The notes under the pieces were generated by a model. That model searched no databases. It was not told where the DNA came from and saw nothing but the letters and a program-made list of their open reading frames with translations. Below, one piece after another: positions 11,056 to 22,224 of a stretch of 64,000 nucleotides of DNA. How positions within the stretch are numbered: the first letter of the stretch is position 1; every line of letters starts with the position of its first letter. Source of the stretch: Calliopum simillimum (Eukaryota; Arthropoda; Insecta; Diptera; Lauxaniidae); contig OX638372.1 of the NCBI GenBank assembly GCA_951812925.1, forward strand, positions 71,131,407 through 71,195,406, written 5' to 3'. Made by a program: the position numbers and the translations under genes.

Positions 11056-11472
11056 CTAAGAAGTGAAGATCCAATTTTTATTCTTTTCTTTTTTATTATA
11101 CATAAGTATATACATACATACATTAGTACATGTTAACGCATTCTTATTGAATTCTTATGCATTTATGTTTCCATATATACATATGTATCATTTAACTGTT
11201 CTTGCCCGCTACTTGAATTTTAGTTGGTAAAAATTTGACATTGTAATGAATTTAAAGTCAGTAGTTAATTTGTCATAGCGGTTAAAACACGAAATAATTT
11301 TAAAGCTCGCGCTTTCGATCTTTTATAAGTCTCGCGCTTGCATTTTTTTATAAGACTCGTGCTTTTGATATTTTGTAAACTCGAATATTTTATATTTAAT
11401 AAATAGGAATAGAAAATAGCGTGCTACTGAAGATTTTGTTTTTATTTAACCGCAAGACTGCGACAATTAACA
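11033..11472 (+). repeat. 3' LTR of the BEL/Pao element
   Basis: 440 bp, equal in length to the 5' LTR and differing by one base by eye. Followed by the target duplicate ctgcc (11473-11477). Confidence 0.95.
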
Positions 11473-11542
11473 CTGCCTATCTATCATTAAAATTTTCGAG
11501 AGCCTGCATTGTATGTGGAAAACAAATCCGCCCTTGTAGGTT

Positions 11543-11951
11543 TTAATTGTAGCTAGCGTAGCATGTCTCAAAACCAGAGTGTGTTACCAACTAACAATTT
11601 GGCAGTTTTTCACAACAGACGGCGCTAGTGAGCCTTATGATTTATGCATAATGGCGATCCTGCTCAGAGAGTTTACTCGTGACCTATAGCACAATCGCTT
11701 AAGCACCGCGTTCTCTTTCATTAGAAAACCGGAGTCACGGGTTCGAGTACGGTTTCTGGCAAGATTTAACTAAAACTGATCTGATGAGGCTATATACATG
11801 TTTATATATGAAAATATATAAATATGTATGTGGAAGTAGCCGAAACATATGTAATCAATTTCCATGTTAACACTTGCTTTCGTCTGTTGTTGAAAAATTG
11901 CAAAAATGACTGTTTAATTAGTTCAATATAAAATTATCATACTTCAATTTA
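11543..11951 (+). repeat. tRNA-derived SINE-like repeat, copy 2
   Basis: Same length (409 bp) as copy 1, with only a few substitutions (for example gatgaggctatatacatg against gacgaggctatattaatg). B box at 11740-11751. Without the BEL insertion the two copies would lie about 160 bp apart in direct orientation. It runs straight into the splice-acceptor-like tract preceding 11972. Confidence 0.6.
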
Positions 11952-11958
11952 AAAATTT

Positions 11959-12540
11959 TTTATTCTTGCAGTTTTACTTGGGTAAGACGCCAGCAGATGT
12001 TTTAAAAGAACTCCTTGAAAGCGCTAAAAATCAACTAAACGATAAAGCGCCAGGAATCTTTGAATATGATGCAATATTTGATGTCACAATTGCTCTTGTG
12101 CTCTTTCAAACTATCGAAGTTATTCGCAAATTGAACATTCAATTATTGCAGTTATTAAATCTATGGGCTGGATAATAATCCAGAACTTCATGTACAAATT
12201 TTTTATGATCTCATTGAGTTAATAACAATGAAGAGCAGACGGAAATACACGAGGCTTCAAGAAAGTTTTCCAATAACATAATGGCACGTATAAGGCTGAT
12301 TTACTTAAAGTTATTAAAGTAATAAAAATTATTTCTATTTTGTATAAAAAATTTAAAACCTTTTTATTCTTGCAGTTTTACTTGGGTAAGACGCCAGCAG
12401 ATGTTTTAAAAGAACTCCTTGAAAGCGCTAAAAATCAACTTAACGATACAGCGCCAGGAATCTTTGAATATGATGCAATATTTGATGTCACAATTGCTCT
12501 TGCGCTCTTTCAAACTAGCGAAGTTATACGCGTTTTCTTT
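11959..12540 (+). pseudogene. Duplicated exon fragment of an unrecognised host gene, next to Rrp12 debris
   Basis: A 165-bp segment occurs twice (about 11959-12123 and 12363-12528), each beginning with a pyrimidine tract and gcag acceptor and then coding YLGKTPADVLKELLESAKNQ and more, ending near the residues EVI. After copy 1 a coding-like stretch continues in a shifted frame (DNNPELHVQIFYDLIELI, about 12170-12270). I do not recognise the protein. It could be an upstream exon of the same Rrp12 copy that follows, but the match is not secure. The duplicated exon, frame breaks and abrupt join at about 12530 mark it as non-functional. Confidence 0.6.
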
Positions 12541-12543
12541 TAG

Positions 12544-13261
12544 TCGTGGCTTTAAAACTGCACAAGATGGAAGACTGATTATAATTGATAAAGCGTTGCG
12601 TGGCATTGGTAGCAATGGCGATAGCAGTAGCGATGATAATGATGGCGATGATGCTATGGAAACAAAACCAGTAGTCAAACATGGCATGGAAGAGGATTCA
12701 AGTGATGGTAATTAGTATATTAAATACAAATAATGCAAATACAAAGTTTAATTTCTAATCAATTTAAGGTGAAGAAGTGAAACTCAACGCCTTAAATCGC
12801 ATACGTAAAGCTAACGATGCTGCTAGCATGCACTCTGGTAAAACTTCTACCTCGCGTTATACTGCCGGTGGCAAGGGTATACATCGACCTGTTGGGGCCA
12901 ATGATGCAGTTTCTATGAAATCGGGTTATACAGCTAAATCGGGCAAATCAGCATATACAGGTAGTGAGTACTCATCGTAAAAGGCAAAGGGTGATATGAA
13001 AAAGAAAAGCAAAGTAGATCCATACACTAACATACCATTGAGTAGAAATTCCTTAAATAAACGGAAAAATGAATTGAGACAATTCAAAATCATAATAATG
13101 ATATCTTTTTTAATTTGCTATATAGTTCACGTGCCAAAAATTCACGTGCGTTTAAAAGCGCTGTTAAAAATTCACGCAAAGGAGCATTCAAAGGCGTGAT
13201 GAACAAGATACAAAAATCTTATAAAAAATTAAATGATTGCGGGTTTCTTTTTGAAATCTAA
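12544..13261 (+). pseudogene. Rrp12: Rrp12 (ribosomal RNA processing 12) 3'-terminal exons, decayed
   Basis: Rrp12 is a HEAT-repeat nucleolar protein needed for 40S and 60S subunit maturation and export. The pieces match its conserved C-terminus. Exon 12544-12707 has FKTAQDGRLII followed by an acidic run. Exon 12769 to about 13070 has GGKGIHRPV and KAKGDMKKKSKVDPYTNIPL followed by LNKRK. The last exon begins at about 13127 (SRAKNSRAFKSAVKNSRKGA). Introns keep GT-AG at the first junction, so this is a genomic and not a processed copy. Defects: in-frame TAA at 12978-12980 between EYSS and KAKGD; the donor after LNKRK seems lost (an AT stands where GT is expected, inference). Most of the gene is absent. 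An intact Rrp12 presumably exists elsewhere. Confidence 0.8.
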
Positions 13262-13359
13262 AGTCAATATTTTATTGTGAAAAGCTTGTAAAAAAAAACA
13301 GTTTGAAAGCAAGGCGTGTTAAATTAATAAGTGTATAAAATAAAGTACATAATTACTAC

Positions 13360-13466
13360 GGGGGTTATCGTGAATAAATACTCCCGGGGAATTTTCTCAA
13401 ACTGCCGTGCATTCTCTATTGCAGCTTAAGAAAATTCCCCGGGAATCTTGATTCACGATAACCCCC
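13360..13466. repeat. Small foldback MITE with about 41-bp inverted ends
   Basis: A 107-bp element whose two ends pair over about 41 bp (GGGGGTTATCGTGAAT at the left, its complement at the right, both reaching the CCCGGGGAATTTTCT core) around a 25-bp loop. TA bases flank both ends. Non-coding. Confidence 0.85.
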
Positions 13467-13676
13467 TATATAAACTAAATAATTCATATTTTTTAAAAGT
13501 TTATAGTTATTTGGAACATTAAACTCATTAAAAGTGTTAAAATAACTTCTGGCTGTAAATGACCTGAGAAAATTGCTGAATACATTTATTTTTGCATACA
13601 AAAGTTGAACTCATCTTTGAATACGATGAATAACACATTTACAGTTTATTTAAATCGTCAAAGTATTGCTTCTCAA

Positions 13677-14056
13677 TCAGGCTTGTTCCGTAATCCGTGT
13701 GGTTTCAATTACTTTTCATTTAGGAGGCTTTTTGATGAAAATGATGAGTCACACGATAAAAAGTATTAGAATCTTTTTTGCGGAAAATTACAGGTTCTAC
13801 AAATAACATTTACTTGCATTAACGAAAAAGTAACCGTTTAGAAAATATTCTTAAAAAAACTGCTAAAAGTCGAAAAATTCGACTTTATCGAATATTTTCT
13901 TTTTAATAAACACAAATGAATATTATTTGTAGAACCTGTTATTCTCCACAAAAACAGATTCTTATACTTTTTATGGTGTGACTCACCATTTTCATCCAAA
14001 AAGCCTCCTAAGTGAAAAGTAATTGAAACCACGAGGATTACAGAACAGGCCTGAAT
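13677..14056. repeat. Foldback element, 150-bp arms
   Basis: Arms of about 150 bp (13677-13830 and 13905-14056) are imperfect reverse complements; for example ACAGGTTCTACAAATAA pairs with TTATTTGTAGAACCTGT. The loop is AT-rich and non-coding. Its right end abuts the Tango2 fragment, so it probably truncated that copy. Confidence 0.85.
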
Positions 14057-14059
14057 ATG

Positions 14060-14466
14060 AGTCGTTGTCCACTTATCATCTGGATTGACTCCAGCCATTG
14101 CCTCCTCATGAAGATACAATTTATTCTTGTCATTTAAAAAAATTATCGTATGCGTACGACTGCCATAACCGGCTTCTGGTATATGCACATTTAATGCACT
14201 TAAGTGTTCTCCCCAATTTGGTGCTCGTCGTTGTAGTTCCTCATCAGGTCAAAATTTATCTCTGAACTTCAGTAGTTTCTGGCATTGTTGTGCCAACTTG
14301 TCGCGTGTCAGTGAACTCGACATTTATCCATTAGAATCATCTACAATTTCTTCAAAACGTTCCTGATCATGACGTACTTTTTCTAAATATGCTGATGATA
14401 AACTATTACCAAAACCAAAGTAGCGGCCTTCTTCATATTGATCAATACCCGGTGGTACATTGCTGC
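14060..14466 (-). pseudogene. Tango2: Tango2-like fragment (second half of a chimeric pseudogene)
   Basis: Minus-strand reading gives CSNVPPGIDQYEEGRYFGFG near 14466-14405, then a region with two stop codons (TAA near 14325, TGA near 14245), then ELQRRAPNLGEHLSALNVH and PEAGYGSRTHTIIFLNDKNK, ending near WTTTHIQ at 14060. This is the C-terminal half of the TANGO2 (transport and Golgi organisation 2, NRDE domain) family, including its GYGSRTHT signature. No introns separate the pieces. It joins P32-derived coding sequence without a gap at about 14467-14476. Truncated at the other end by the foldback 13677-14056. Non-functional. Confidence 0.75.
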
Positions 14467-15010
14467 AAAGTGGTCAGACAATTTTTCAACAAATTCATTG
14501 CTGATACCCTTCTCTTCAAGTAAATTCATAAGTAAATCATATAGACAACCATCGAGCACATCTCGGGCAACAGCAACAGCGTATACCTTATCATTCCACT
14601 CGCCTTCAAAAACACACTTTTCATCAATTTTTTGGTCATTTTGGTGTTCGTTTTAGGAAATTGTGGCTTGCTACGCATTTCACCTATTCGGGATTATCAG
14701 CATTTGGATCAATTTCGGGTTCTTCCTCAGTGTCAACTGTATGATTGACGTTGAAACTGACGACAAGTGAATCCATCCAAAGCCGTTGGCACAGGTTTGG
14801 CTTTTTGTGCCTTACGCTCTGCTACAATTTCTTCAGTTAAAAACGCAACCAATTCGCGTTCACCCTTGGTGTGAATGTGATGTTTAATACCACAACCGCA
14901 GCTGCACCCTAAGCTTGGCTTTTGAACATTTAAAACCGTATTCTTGGATTTTTCGACATGTGCCAAATGCTGTAAGGTTGCGTTTACCGAAAACATTTTT
15001 CAGCGAATTT
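14467..15010 (-). pseudogene. P32: P32/C1QBP-like (MAM33 family) fragment (first half of a chimeric pseudogene)
   Basis: From the right: LGCSCGCGIKHHIHTKGERE and LVAFLTEEIVAERKAQK, then after a deletion a frame-shifted acidic stretch (VNHTVDTEEEPEIDP, near 14750-14700), then GEWNDKVYAVAVARDVLDG and LYDLLMNLLEEKGISNEFVEKLSD, where Tango2 sequence takes over. These are the N-terminal, middle and C-terminal conserved blocks of the mitochondrial matrix acidic protein P32. Several frameshifts and a missing central block show decay. A possible basic mitochondrial presequence lies upstream (14960-15050). Family assignment rests on the three blocks in correct order. Confidence 0.78.
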
Positions 15011-16470
15011 GCCTTGGCACTGGCGGCGATATTGAAAAAACCTAATGTGGCTTTGTTCAAACTGTTTATTTTTTTCTGTATTTTTATAAAACTACATATT
15101 TAATTTCTTTCCAGAAAATTGTCTACAAAATTCAGCCGGCAGATCGTACAAAACCAAAACATAGACAAATGTCAGCGGTTAATAAAGAAGAAGATAATTT
15201 TCGAAAGTGCTTTAAACAATGCAGCGTTTTGTTCGACCACAGTTAGCATATTTAAGCCCACTTGCCACGAAAATGCACCTTTTATAAATGAACTATACTA
15301 TAGCTAGTATAGCTAGGACAGATAAGATTTGAACCATGCTTAACGCTCAAATCTCACGTTTTCAAAGAAAACGAATATGTTTTTACATAGGCTGTACGAA
15401 TTTTTTTTTTTTTCATACCTCTCAAAAAACTAAATCTCTTAAGACTATGTACATTGGGGAGACAAAATGGATCTAAAATCAATATTGAGCTGCCGAAGAT
15501 TACGTTGAAGTTTGGATGTCCAAAAATACTATTGTACTTTACTTTTATAACAAACGTAAATTTTTTTCCATTTAAATTAGAAGCACAGGTTTAACTTTTA
15601 CACGCCAAATTGACGTTTTTTCAATTCTTATTAAACTTTTCCAAATCAAAATAAAGTTTTTCCAAATCAAGTTAACCTCCGCTTTTATATTTTTTAGCCA
15701 ATCTTCATGTTCAGATCATTTTTGGAAATGTATTGAATCAGTCTATAAGCATAAAGTATTTGGTAAAAAGTCCTGATTTACTATTTTAGTACTGAATTAC
15801 TAAAAATGCTCCGTTACCATTTTTTTGCACCTTCTAAAATTTTGCATATTTTTTGGAAATAAAAAAAAAAAGGATGAGCAATGTTTTGTGATTTTGACAA
15901 AACTGAAGTGCAAGCTATTATGTCCAAAATTCAAACAATGTGTTTTAAAATTCAAATTATGTATGTTAAAATTCAAATCATATCGAAGTTCCAATATTTA
16001 TGTGTGTGCTGAAAAACGTTGATCGAGTTTTTTGTTTAGAAGAACCCTTATTAGAACTGACTCAAGTTCTGCTTCTTGCATTTTAGTCAGGGCGTCAGCT
16101 GTGCAAAGTGCGATAAATGTGTGAAATATGGGTAGTGTGCTTGTTGTATGAAAAGTTTCAAATTATCGCACTTCACATTTTTTCATCGTTGCAAGGGTAT
16201 TCCGCAACCAATAGTGAATACCACTGCTATAAAAATAGTGCGAATATCATCCCTGGATGCCTGTGAAAAAATTACGATTAAATTGATGATCTAAAGGGAG
16301 CCTTTTCTTTTGTAGCTGTTGATTTTTCGTTTGTATTTTTCAAGTTATTGTCTGAAACAATTAAATGTCCAATTGGGTTAAAAAAGCAGAAGACCAGGAA
16401 ATTTCCCACTTGGTATAGATTACATTCTTATATAAAAATAAATTTGATCATGTATAAATACAATATTTAG
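15011..16470. other. AT-rich stretch without recognised genes
   Basis: No supported coding frame. There is a short run of three approximate 20-bp repeats of an AAAATTCAAA(T/C)(A/C)AT type near 15926-15985. A B-box-like GGTTCAAATC lies on the minus strand near 15330 but without a convincing A box. The missing 5' exon of Dbp80 was looked for here and not found. Confidence 0.6.
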
Positions 16471-16559
16471 GTCAGTGGCTTGGATATTGCGAAGAAGGAT
16501 GATATTTCTGCTAAACAAAGCCAACCAGATCCCACGGATGATCAAGCCGATGTTGCGAG
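16471..16559 (+). CDS. Dbp80: Dbp80 exon 2 (N-terminal extension)
   Basis: 89 bp between atttag and the donor gtaaaa, read in phase 0, coding a polar acidic stretch (SGLDIAKKDDISAKQSQPD, then DDQADVA and the start of Arg). It ends two bases into a codon; exon 3 at 41239 supplies the missing base and continues PEDTSLLLKIIRKGL, so frame and sequence agree with an N-terminal extension before the helicase core. DDX19-family proteins have such a variable acidic N-terminus. Assignment depends on splice phase and fit and not on strong conservation. The initiating exon lies upstream and was not identified. Confidence 0.75.
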
Positions 16560-16919
16560 GTAAAAAAATTTTCCCAAATAAAGATTTATTAGTTCTTTTA
16601 AAGAAAATTAAGGTTGACAATTTTCGCCCATTCATTTCATATTCGGTGCTAAATTGGTCAATAACGCTTTTTTTTGGTTTAGTTGCAAAATTTTCTATAA
16701 AATACAGTGACTCACAATAGTATTCGGAATTTGGAAACTAGAATCTTAAATTTTTGAATTTCGACTTTTTTTTTTGAATCACTGTAATTATAAGTCGGCT
16801 ATATAATTGCTGTATTTTTCAATTTGAGTGATAGTTTTCGAGATAAACCCTTTTTTTTTTCCAAAAAACCGTTATTTTTCCCAAAAAATGTGTTGTTAAC
16901 CTATAATTTTAATAAGAGT

Positions 16920-17395
16920 CTATTCGGGGGGACTCGCGTACGCGAAAGCTCAAATTAGCGTACGCAAAAAAAGCTTTCGGAAAACTTGCGTACGCGAAAT
17001 CCAGTGAAGTTTTTTCCCACGGGGAACAGCTTTACGCATGATTAATTTAGAGTGCGCGAAATGTTGCGAACGCTATAGTGCATATTAGGAAGTGCAGTAC
17101 AACTACTACAACAGTAATTTTACATAAAAGTAGTGGTAGTGGGCGGCCTGCGTCCGCAGCTCAGGACTTAAACCTGTCAGACATCCAACATCGGCTTCGC
17201 GGCGGCCTTCGGCCGCGGATCAGTATATAATATATCCAACACATATGTAGTTTGCTGCAAGACTAAATTAATCATGCGTAATCTAGTTCCCCGGGGGAAA
17301 GAACTCTGTATTTCGCGTACGTAAGTTGTCCGAAAGCTTTTTTCGCGTACGCTAATTGAGCTTTCGCGTACGCGTGTCCCCCGAACAGCCATTTC
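16920..17395. repeat. CpG-rich foldback element with GCGTACGC-repeated arms
   Basis: Inverted arms of about 130 bp (16920-17050 and 17260-17395). The outermost bases read TTCGGGGGGACTCGCGTACG at the left and pair with CGTGTCCCCCGAACAG at the right. GCGTACGC occurs repeatedly in both arms. The 210-bp centre has a second GC-rich self-complementary patch (cggccgcgg type, 17140-17220). Composition differs sharply from the AT-rich surroundings. Non-coding. Confidence 0.85.
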
Positions 17396-17417
17396 CTTTT
17401 AATAACTTAATCAGGAA

Positions 17418-17932
17418 GCCCAATTTATTGCATCATAAATAAATTTTTATAGAAAAAAACAAAAATGGACCAAATCAATTTTCTTGAAATTAGGAACTTT
17501 AAACAACAACAATGCCAGGAAAGACAACAACAACAACTTCACTACTACTACAACAAAGAGAACTAGCTACTTGTGCAAGCGCATATTTTAAAAAAAATTT
17601 AAATTTTTAGAAATTTCAAGCGCAGCAGCTACTTATTATGTAAAACAATTAAAAAATTTTATTAAAAATTGCGCGCGCAATTTGGCTAGCAAACTATATT
17701 ATAAAATGAGTCGCGAAACCGGTGTTCGATTTTTGGGAGACTTAAATTCTGAGCTGCGGCCACAGGCCGCCCACTTACTGTTGTAGTAGTAGTAAATTTG
17801 TTGTTGTAAAGTTGATGATGAAAAGTTGTTATTGTCTGTTTTGGCATTGTTGTTGTTAAAGTTCCTAATTTCAAGAAAATTGATTTGGTACATATTTGTT
17901 TTTTTCTATATAAATTTATTAATGATGCAATT
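17418..17932. repeat. Foldback with CAA/TTG-rich arms
   Basis: Arms 17418-17545 and 17775-17932 are reverse complements across AATCAATTTTCTTGAAATTA and the CAACAACAATGCCA core, then microsatellite-like CAA runs. A second, expanded copy of this family spans about 35249-36905. Confidence 0.8.
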
Positions 17933-17959
17933 TCAGAAACATCGCATATCAAATGAAAG

Positions 17960-18500
17960 GAAAAGACATTTTTATTTTTCGAAAAAATTAAGAAAAAATA
18001 AAAATCAACTTCAAATTTGTACAAGAAAAAAAACTTTTTTATTATATTTTGTTTTTTTTATCATAGACTATATATTTATGAAGAAAACAAGATACCACAT
18101 AAGAAAATCGATGGAAAAATGCAAAAGTTGTATACAATTCATTGAAAAGTTACCAAAATGCGTTTTTCCCTATTTTTCCGTTTTTTTATAACTGTACATG
18201 AAACAAACAAAAATAGCGCATTCGTGTTCAGTAAACTTATGCAGGATATTACGAGGAATATTTTTGTAGGAAATTTTAACCCTCTAAGACCCCACATTTA
18301 GGTCGCATTTTGTATATAATATAATATAACTTTTGCATTTTTCCATCGATTTTCTTATGTGGTATCTTGTTTTCTTCATAAATATATAGTCTATAATACA
18401 AAAAACAAAATATAATAAAGTTTTTTTTTTTCTTGTACAAATTTGAAGTTGATTTTTATTTTTTCTTAATTTTTTCGAAAAAAAAAAAAATGTTTTTTTT
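17960..18500. repeat. Foldback bordering the 5-kb tandem array
   Basis: Arms 17965-18180 and 18330-18500 pair across AAAATCGATGGAAAAATGCA and GATACCACATAAGAAAA. Inside, 18195-18300 is an inverted relative of the unit region 22080-22224. The right arm is homologous to, but diverged from, the unit junctions at 23370-23540, 28420-28590 and 33470-33650. Confidence 0.8.
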
Positions 18501-19031
18501 TAGAAATCAATGTATTTCGCCAAAACTAACAAACCAACCAAAAAGTGATTTTAACGTTATTTGTAGGTAATTTAATTGTCTTTAATATGAAATATAAAAC
18601 GTTTAAATGCAAATATTGGTTCTTGAGATATTTGTATTTAAATGGAACTATTTTTTTTTTTTTTTGGTCCAAAAACCGAAAATGACCGATATCTCGAAAA
18701 CGACACGAAAGAAAAAAAAAATAATGCGCTTTTCGGAATCAGCAGCCCATTTTACATATAAAATGAATAATAGCATTCACTGGGAATTTTGGCTGTAAAC
18801 TAGTGTAATATCTCTACATTAAAACAGGCGCGTAAAAATGAAAAATAAGCATAACTTTGCAAAAGGAACAGATAGGATTTTGAATCCAACGAATTTTTCA
18901 TCAGGAATCAATAATATATCGACGTACGTATTCAGTTTCCCTTGAGATTAAACTCGCACCTGTAACTTATTGAGGCCCAGTGTGTGTATCTGAAATTGCT
19001 TCATTAATAAATTTTTATAGAAAAAAAAACT

Positions 19032-20504
19032 AGTAAGGGTGTAACTTTTGGCCTGGCCAAAAAGTAAATGCCCTAAACTGTAGTATTTTGATAATTTTGC
19101 TTACATGGGAGGTGCCAAGCCCCCTTGTCCGATTTCACCCAATTTTTGTTGAGAGCTTTTGTTTATGATTCTTAGTGTCTGAGTCGAATTTGGTTCGAAT
19201 ATCTCAAAAAACCCTTTCAGTATAGCGTTTTAAAGCTTTTGATTACATGGGAGGTGCCACGCCCTCTTGTCCGAATTCGTTCAGTTTTTTCTTGGAGCTT
19301 GCGCTTACTATTCTTAGTATTTATGCGTATTTTGGTTGCATTGTCGTGAAAAATACAGCTAAAATTGCATTTTGAATATATTTTTTGTATGGGCGGTAGG
19401 CGTGTCCGTTGACCGATTTCGCTCATTTTCAATCCCCAGAGCTATCTTTGACGACGGAGGCAGTGTACCAAATTTCATTGAATTATCTTGCTCAGTTTTC
19501 CTAAAAAGTGTATTTCAACACACAGCCAGCCACCCAGACAGACGGGCATGGCTATATCGACTCAGAAGGTGACGCTGATCAAGAATATACATACTTTTCT
19601 ATATCTGCCACGCCTCCTTCTCTGCGTTACAAACGGAAGGACAAAGTGAAAATCACGTATATCATGTTTATTGTATGGAAACATTTTGTCTGGCTGGCTG
19701 GCTGGGTGTGTGTGGAAATACATTTTTTGGGAAAACTGAGCAACATAATTCAATGAAATTTGGTATTCTGCCTTCGTCGTAAAAGTTAGCTCGGGGGATT
19801 GAAAATGAGCGAAATCGGTCAACGGACACGCCTACCGCCCATACAAAAAATTTATTCAAAATGCAATAATAACAGCATTATTCGCAATAACAGAAGCAAA
19901 ATACACATAAATACTAGGGAAAGTAAATATAAGCTCTGAGCAAAAACTAGGCGAATTCGGACTAGAGGGCGTGGCACCTCCCATATAAACAAAAGTTTCA
20001 AAATGTTATACGGAAAGCGTTTTTTGAGATAACCCAACCAAATTACACTCAAACACTCGGATCTATAAATGCATGCTATACGCAAGATCTAGGTAAACTC
20101 GGACAAGAGGGCGTGGCACCTCCCATATAAGCAAATGTTTCAAAATTATATAATGAAAGTGTTTTTTGAGATAATTCAACCAAATTTCACTCAAACACGA
20201 AGAACATGAATTGTAAACTCTGAGCTTAAAGTAGGTGAAGTAGGATTAGAGGGCGTGGCACCTCCCATACAAGCGAAAGTTTCAAAATGCTATACTGAAA
20301 GAATTTTTAAAGAAAACCTAATCGAATTTTACTCAAACACTCAGAACAGTAAATGCAAGCTCTACGCAAAATCAAGGTAAGCTCGGAGGTGAAGGCGTGG
20401 CACTTCCCATATAAGCAATTTGTTCTTATACTCTCCTAATAATATACTTGAAATGCAGTGTAGGGTATTTAGTTTTTGGCCAGGCCAAAGATACCACCCT
20501 TACT
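19032..20504. mobile_element. Two-armed GGGCGTGGC-rich element, array unit 1
   Basis: Ends are inverted over about 55 bp (AGTAAGGGTGTAAC..TTTGGCCTGGCCAAA at the left, complement at the right). The right half is tandem 120-140-bp repeats each carrying GGGCGTGGCACCTCCCAT. The middle is palindromic around a module with ACAGACGGGCATGGCTATAT and GATCAAGAATATACATAC. Half-elements of the same family lie at 34180-35248, 53035-53790 and 61830-62690. No transposase; presumably non-autonomous, class unknown. Confidence 0.8.
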
Positions 20505-21021
20505 ATTTTTGAAAACATTTTATTTTTTATTTATGAAAAATATTGCCAAGTGTCAAAAACATGTTTTCTTACTGGAGAATTTTTGTTAGTAAAATTTTAT
20601 CCAGTAAAATCTTGCAAACTCTTTCAGAACAAACTTTCAGTTTACTCTCACAACTCCTCTCTCGTTTCTGGACTTTTGGGTATACCTACTAAACGCGTTT
20701 CTGTAACAATTTGTACCAATTATTACTGACTATCACAAAACATATAGACCTATTATGTGAAATTATCCTCTCTGGAAATAAGGTTTAAGCTTGTGAAAAT
20801 ATGGATTGAGAATAAATATATATAAAAAATATTTAATATGAGCAAATGCGGGACATGACGAAAGTAATTTCGGGGCGAAAAAAACCTGCGGGACAAAAGC
20901 AGTAAATGCGGGACTGTCCCGCTGAATCCGGGATATTTGATTTGAGGCCATTACCTCAGATTTTTTTTTCGATTAGTTGCACACATTGTCCCTGTTTCTA
21001 CTACCCTGCCTCTCTAAAATG

Positions 21022-22224
21022 ATACAATTAAAGCTTGCAATAAATCATTAAATTCATTTCAACAAAGTTTCCTCAATTTATTGAAATTGAGTAAGTAAGT
21101 TACAGTGAATTTAAATTGTTCTCGGCTAAAAATTAACCGTTTAAAAATAAATGCGATTGTACGAGAACCGTTCAAAAAACACACAACCGTTTTTGTGTGT
21201 CGGTGTACAAAAAAAAAAAAAAAAAAAAAAAATAACGAATATTTTTTAATTATGCATACCTTATGATAAACAAAGCAACACATGACCTGGCTAAATGAAG
21301 CCTTGAAGTAGCATCATCGTTAGAGTTTTTGTCGTCTTCAATGTGAGGAAAGTAATCGATATTTGAGCAATGTGTTTCCAATGGGGATAAATATGTTGGA
21401 ACTAGAAAAAACATATTGAAACATAATGTACGAGTATAAATAAATTTAAAGTATTTTTTATATCATATAAATAAAAATTATAAGTATTTTAGGTAATGCG
21501 GTCTGACAAAACCATGCTTAACTTGCCAAAGTAAAACAAATTTATATTGAACTAATTAAACAGTCATTTTTGCAGAACTTTGGCAATTCAAAACATATTC
21601 ACGCGATTTTAATGTCATTCTGCCGTTCATCTATTAGGAAATTGTGTTTTTTAATTTCAAAATAGTATTGCTTTCTTTATCGTTAAAAACTTTTAAACTT
21701 TTATGCTTTCCTTATCTATACGGAGTGTTGATAGATTTTTATAATTTTCTCAGTGGCGGATTAGGATTAATTCCTTAAATTTCAATTTATTTATTAAGAA
21801 TTGGATTTTTAAATAATAAATGACATATATTGTTTTATCCCACAATAAATATTCAAATACAAAACTTCGGAATACCTGCACTGCTTGCATTATATGTGAC
21901 TTGGTCTATGAAAAGGGGGCTTACGAGTCAAAAACAAAAAATTTCCAATTTTTGCCGATTCGCATAAATTGACCTTTAAAAGTTGTTTTCCAGTTGTTTT
22001 TAAAAAATTTTTTTTTTCGCACGTAAGTCATTTTGACTTACATGTGGGGGTCACAATGACCCACATGTAAGGGTTTTAGAGGGCTAAAATTTTCTACAAA
22101 AATATTCCTCGCAATATCCTGCATAAGTTTACTGAACACATGACACACCTCAGATGTAAGGATCATGTAGTTTAACTCATCGACTTAACACAAGAATGCG
22201 TTATTTTTGTTTTTTTTTTATGTA
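21022..22224. other. Array unit segment without genes (unit 1 coordinates)
   Basis: AT-rich. It holds a poly-A run near 21210-21235, a reverse copy of the SINE-like 3' tail (about 21545-21580), and a hairpin at 22038-22072 in which CTTACATGTGGGGGTCA pairs with TGACCCACATGTAAG. Upstream, 20880-20935 has several CGGGAC/GTCCCG words. No coding frame is supported. Confidence 0.6.

Larger units (their letters stand above)
4814..11472 (+). mobile_element. Complete BEL/Pao LTR retrotransposon
   Basis: A 6659-bp element with 440-bp LTRs at both ends (TG...CA) and a 5-bp target duplication ctgcc at 4809-4813 and 11473-11477. One long plus-strand polyprotein frame lies between. The two LTRs differ by one base by eye (gctattg against gctactg near their 3' ends), so insertion is recent. 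It landed between the two copies of the tRNA-like repeat. Confidence 0.95.

Noticed and set aside
15300..15360. tRNA-like B box (GGTTCAAATC) on the minus strand
   Set aside because: No matching A box at proper distance and no cloverleaf.
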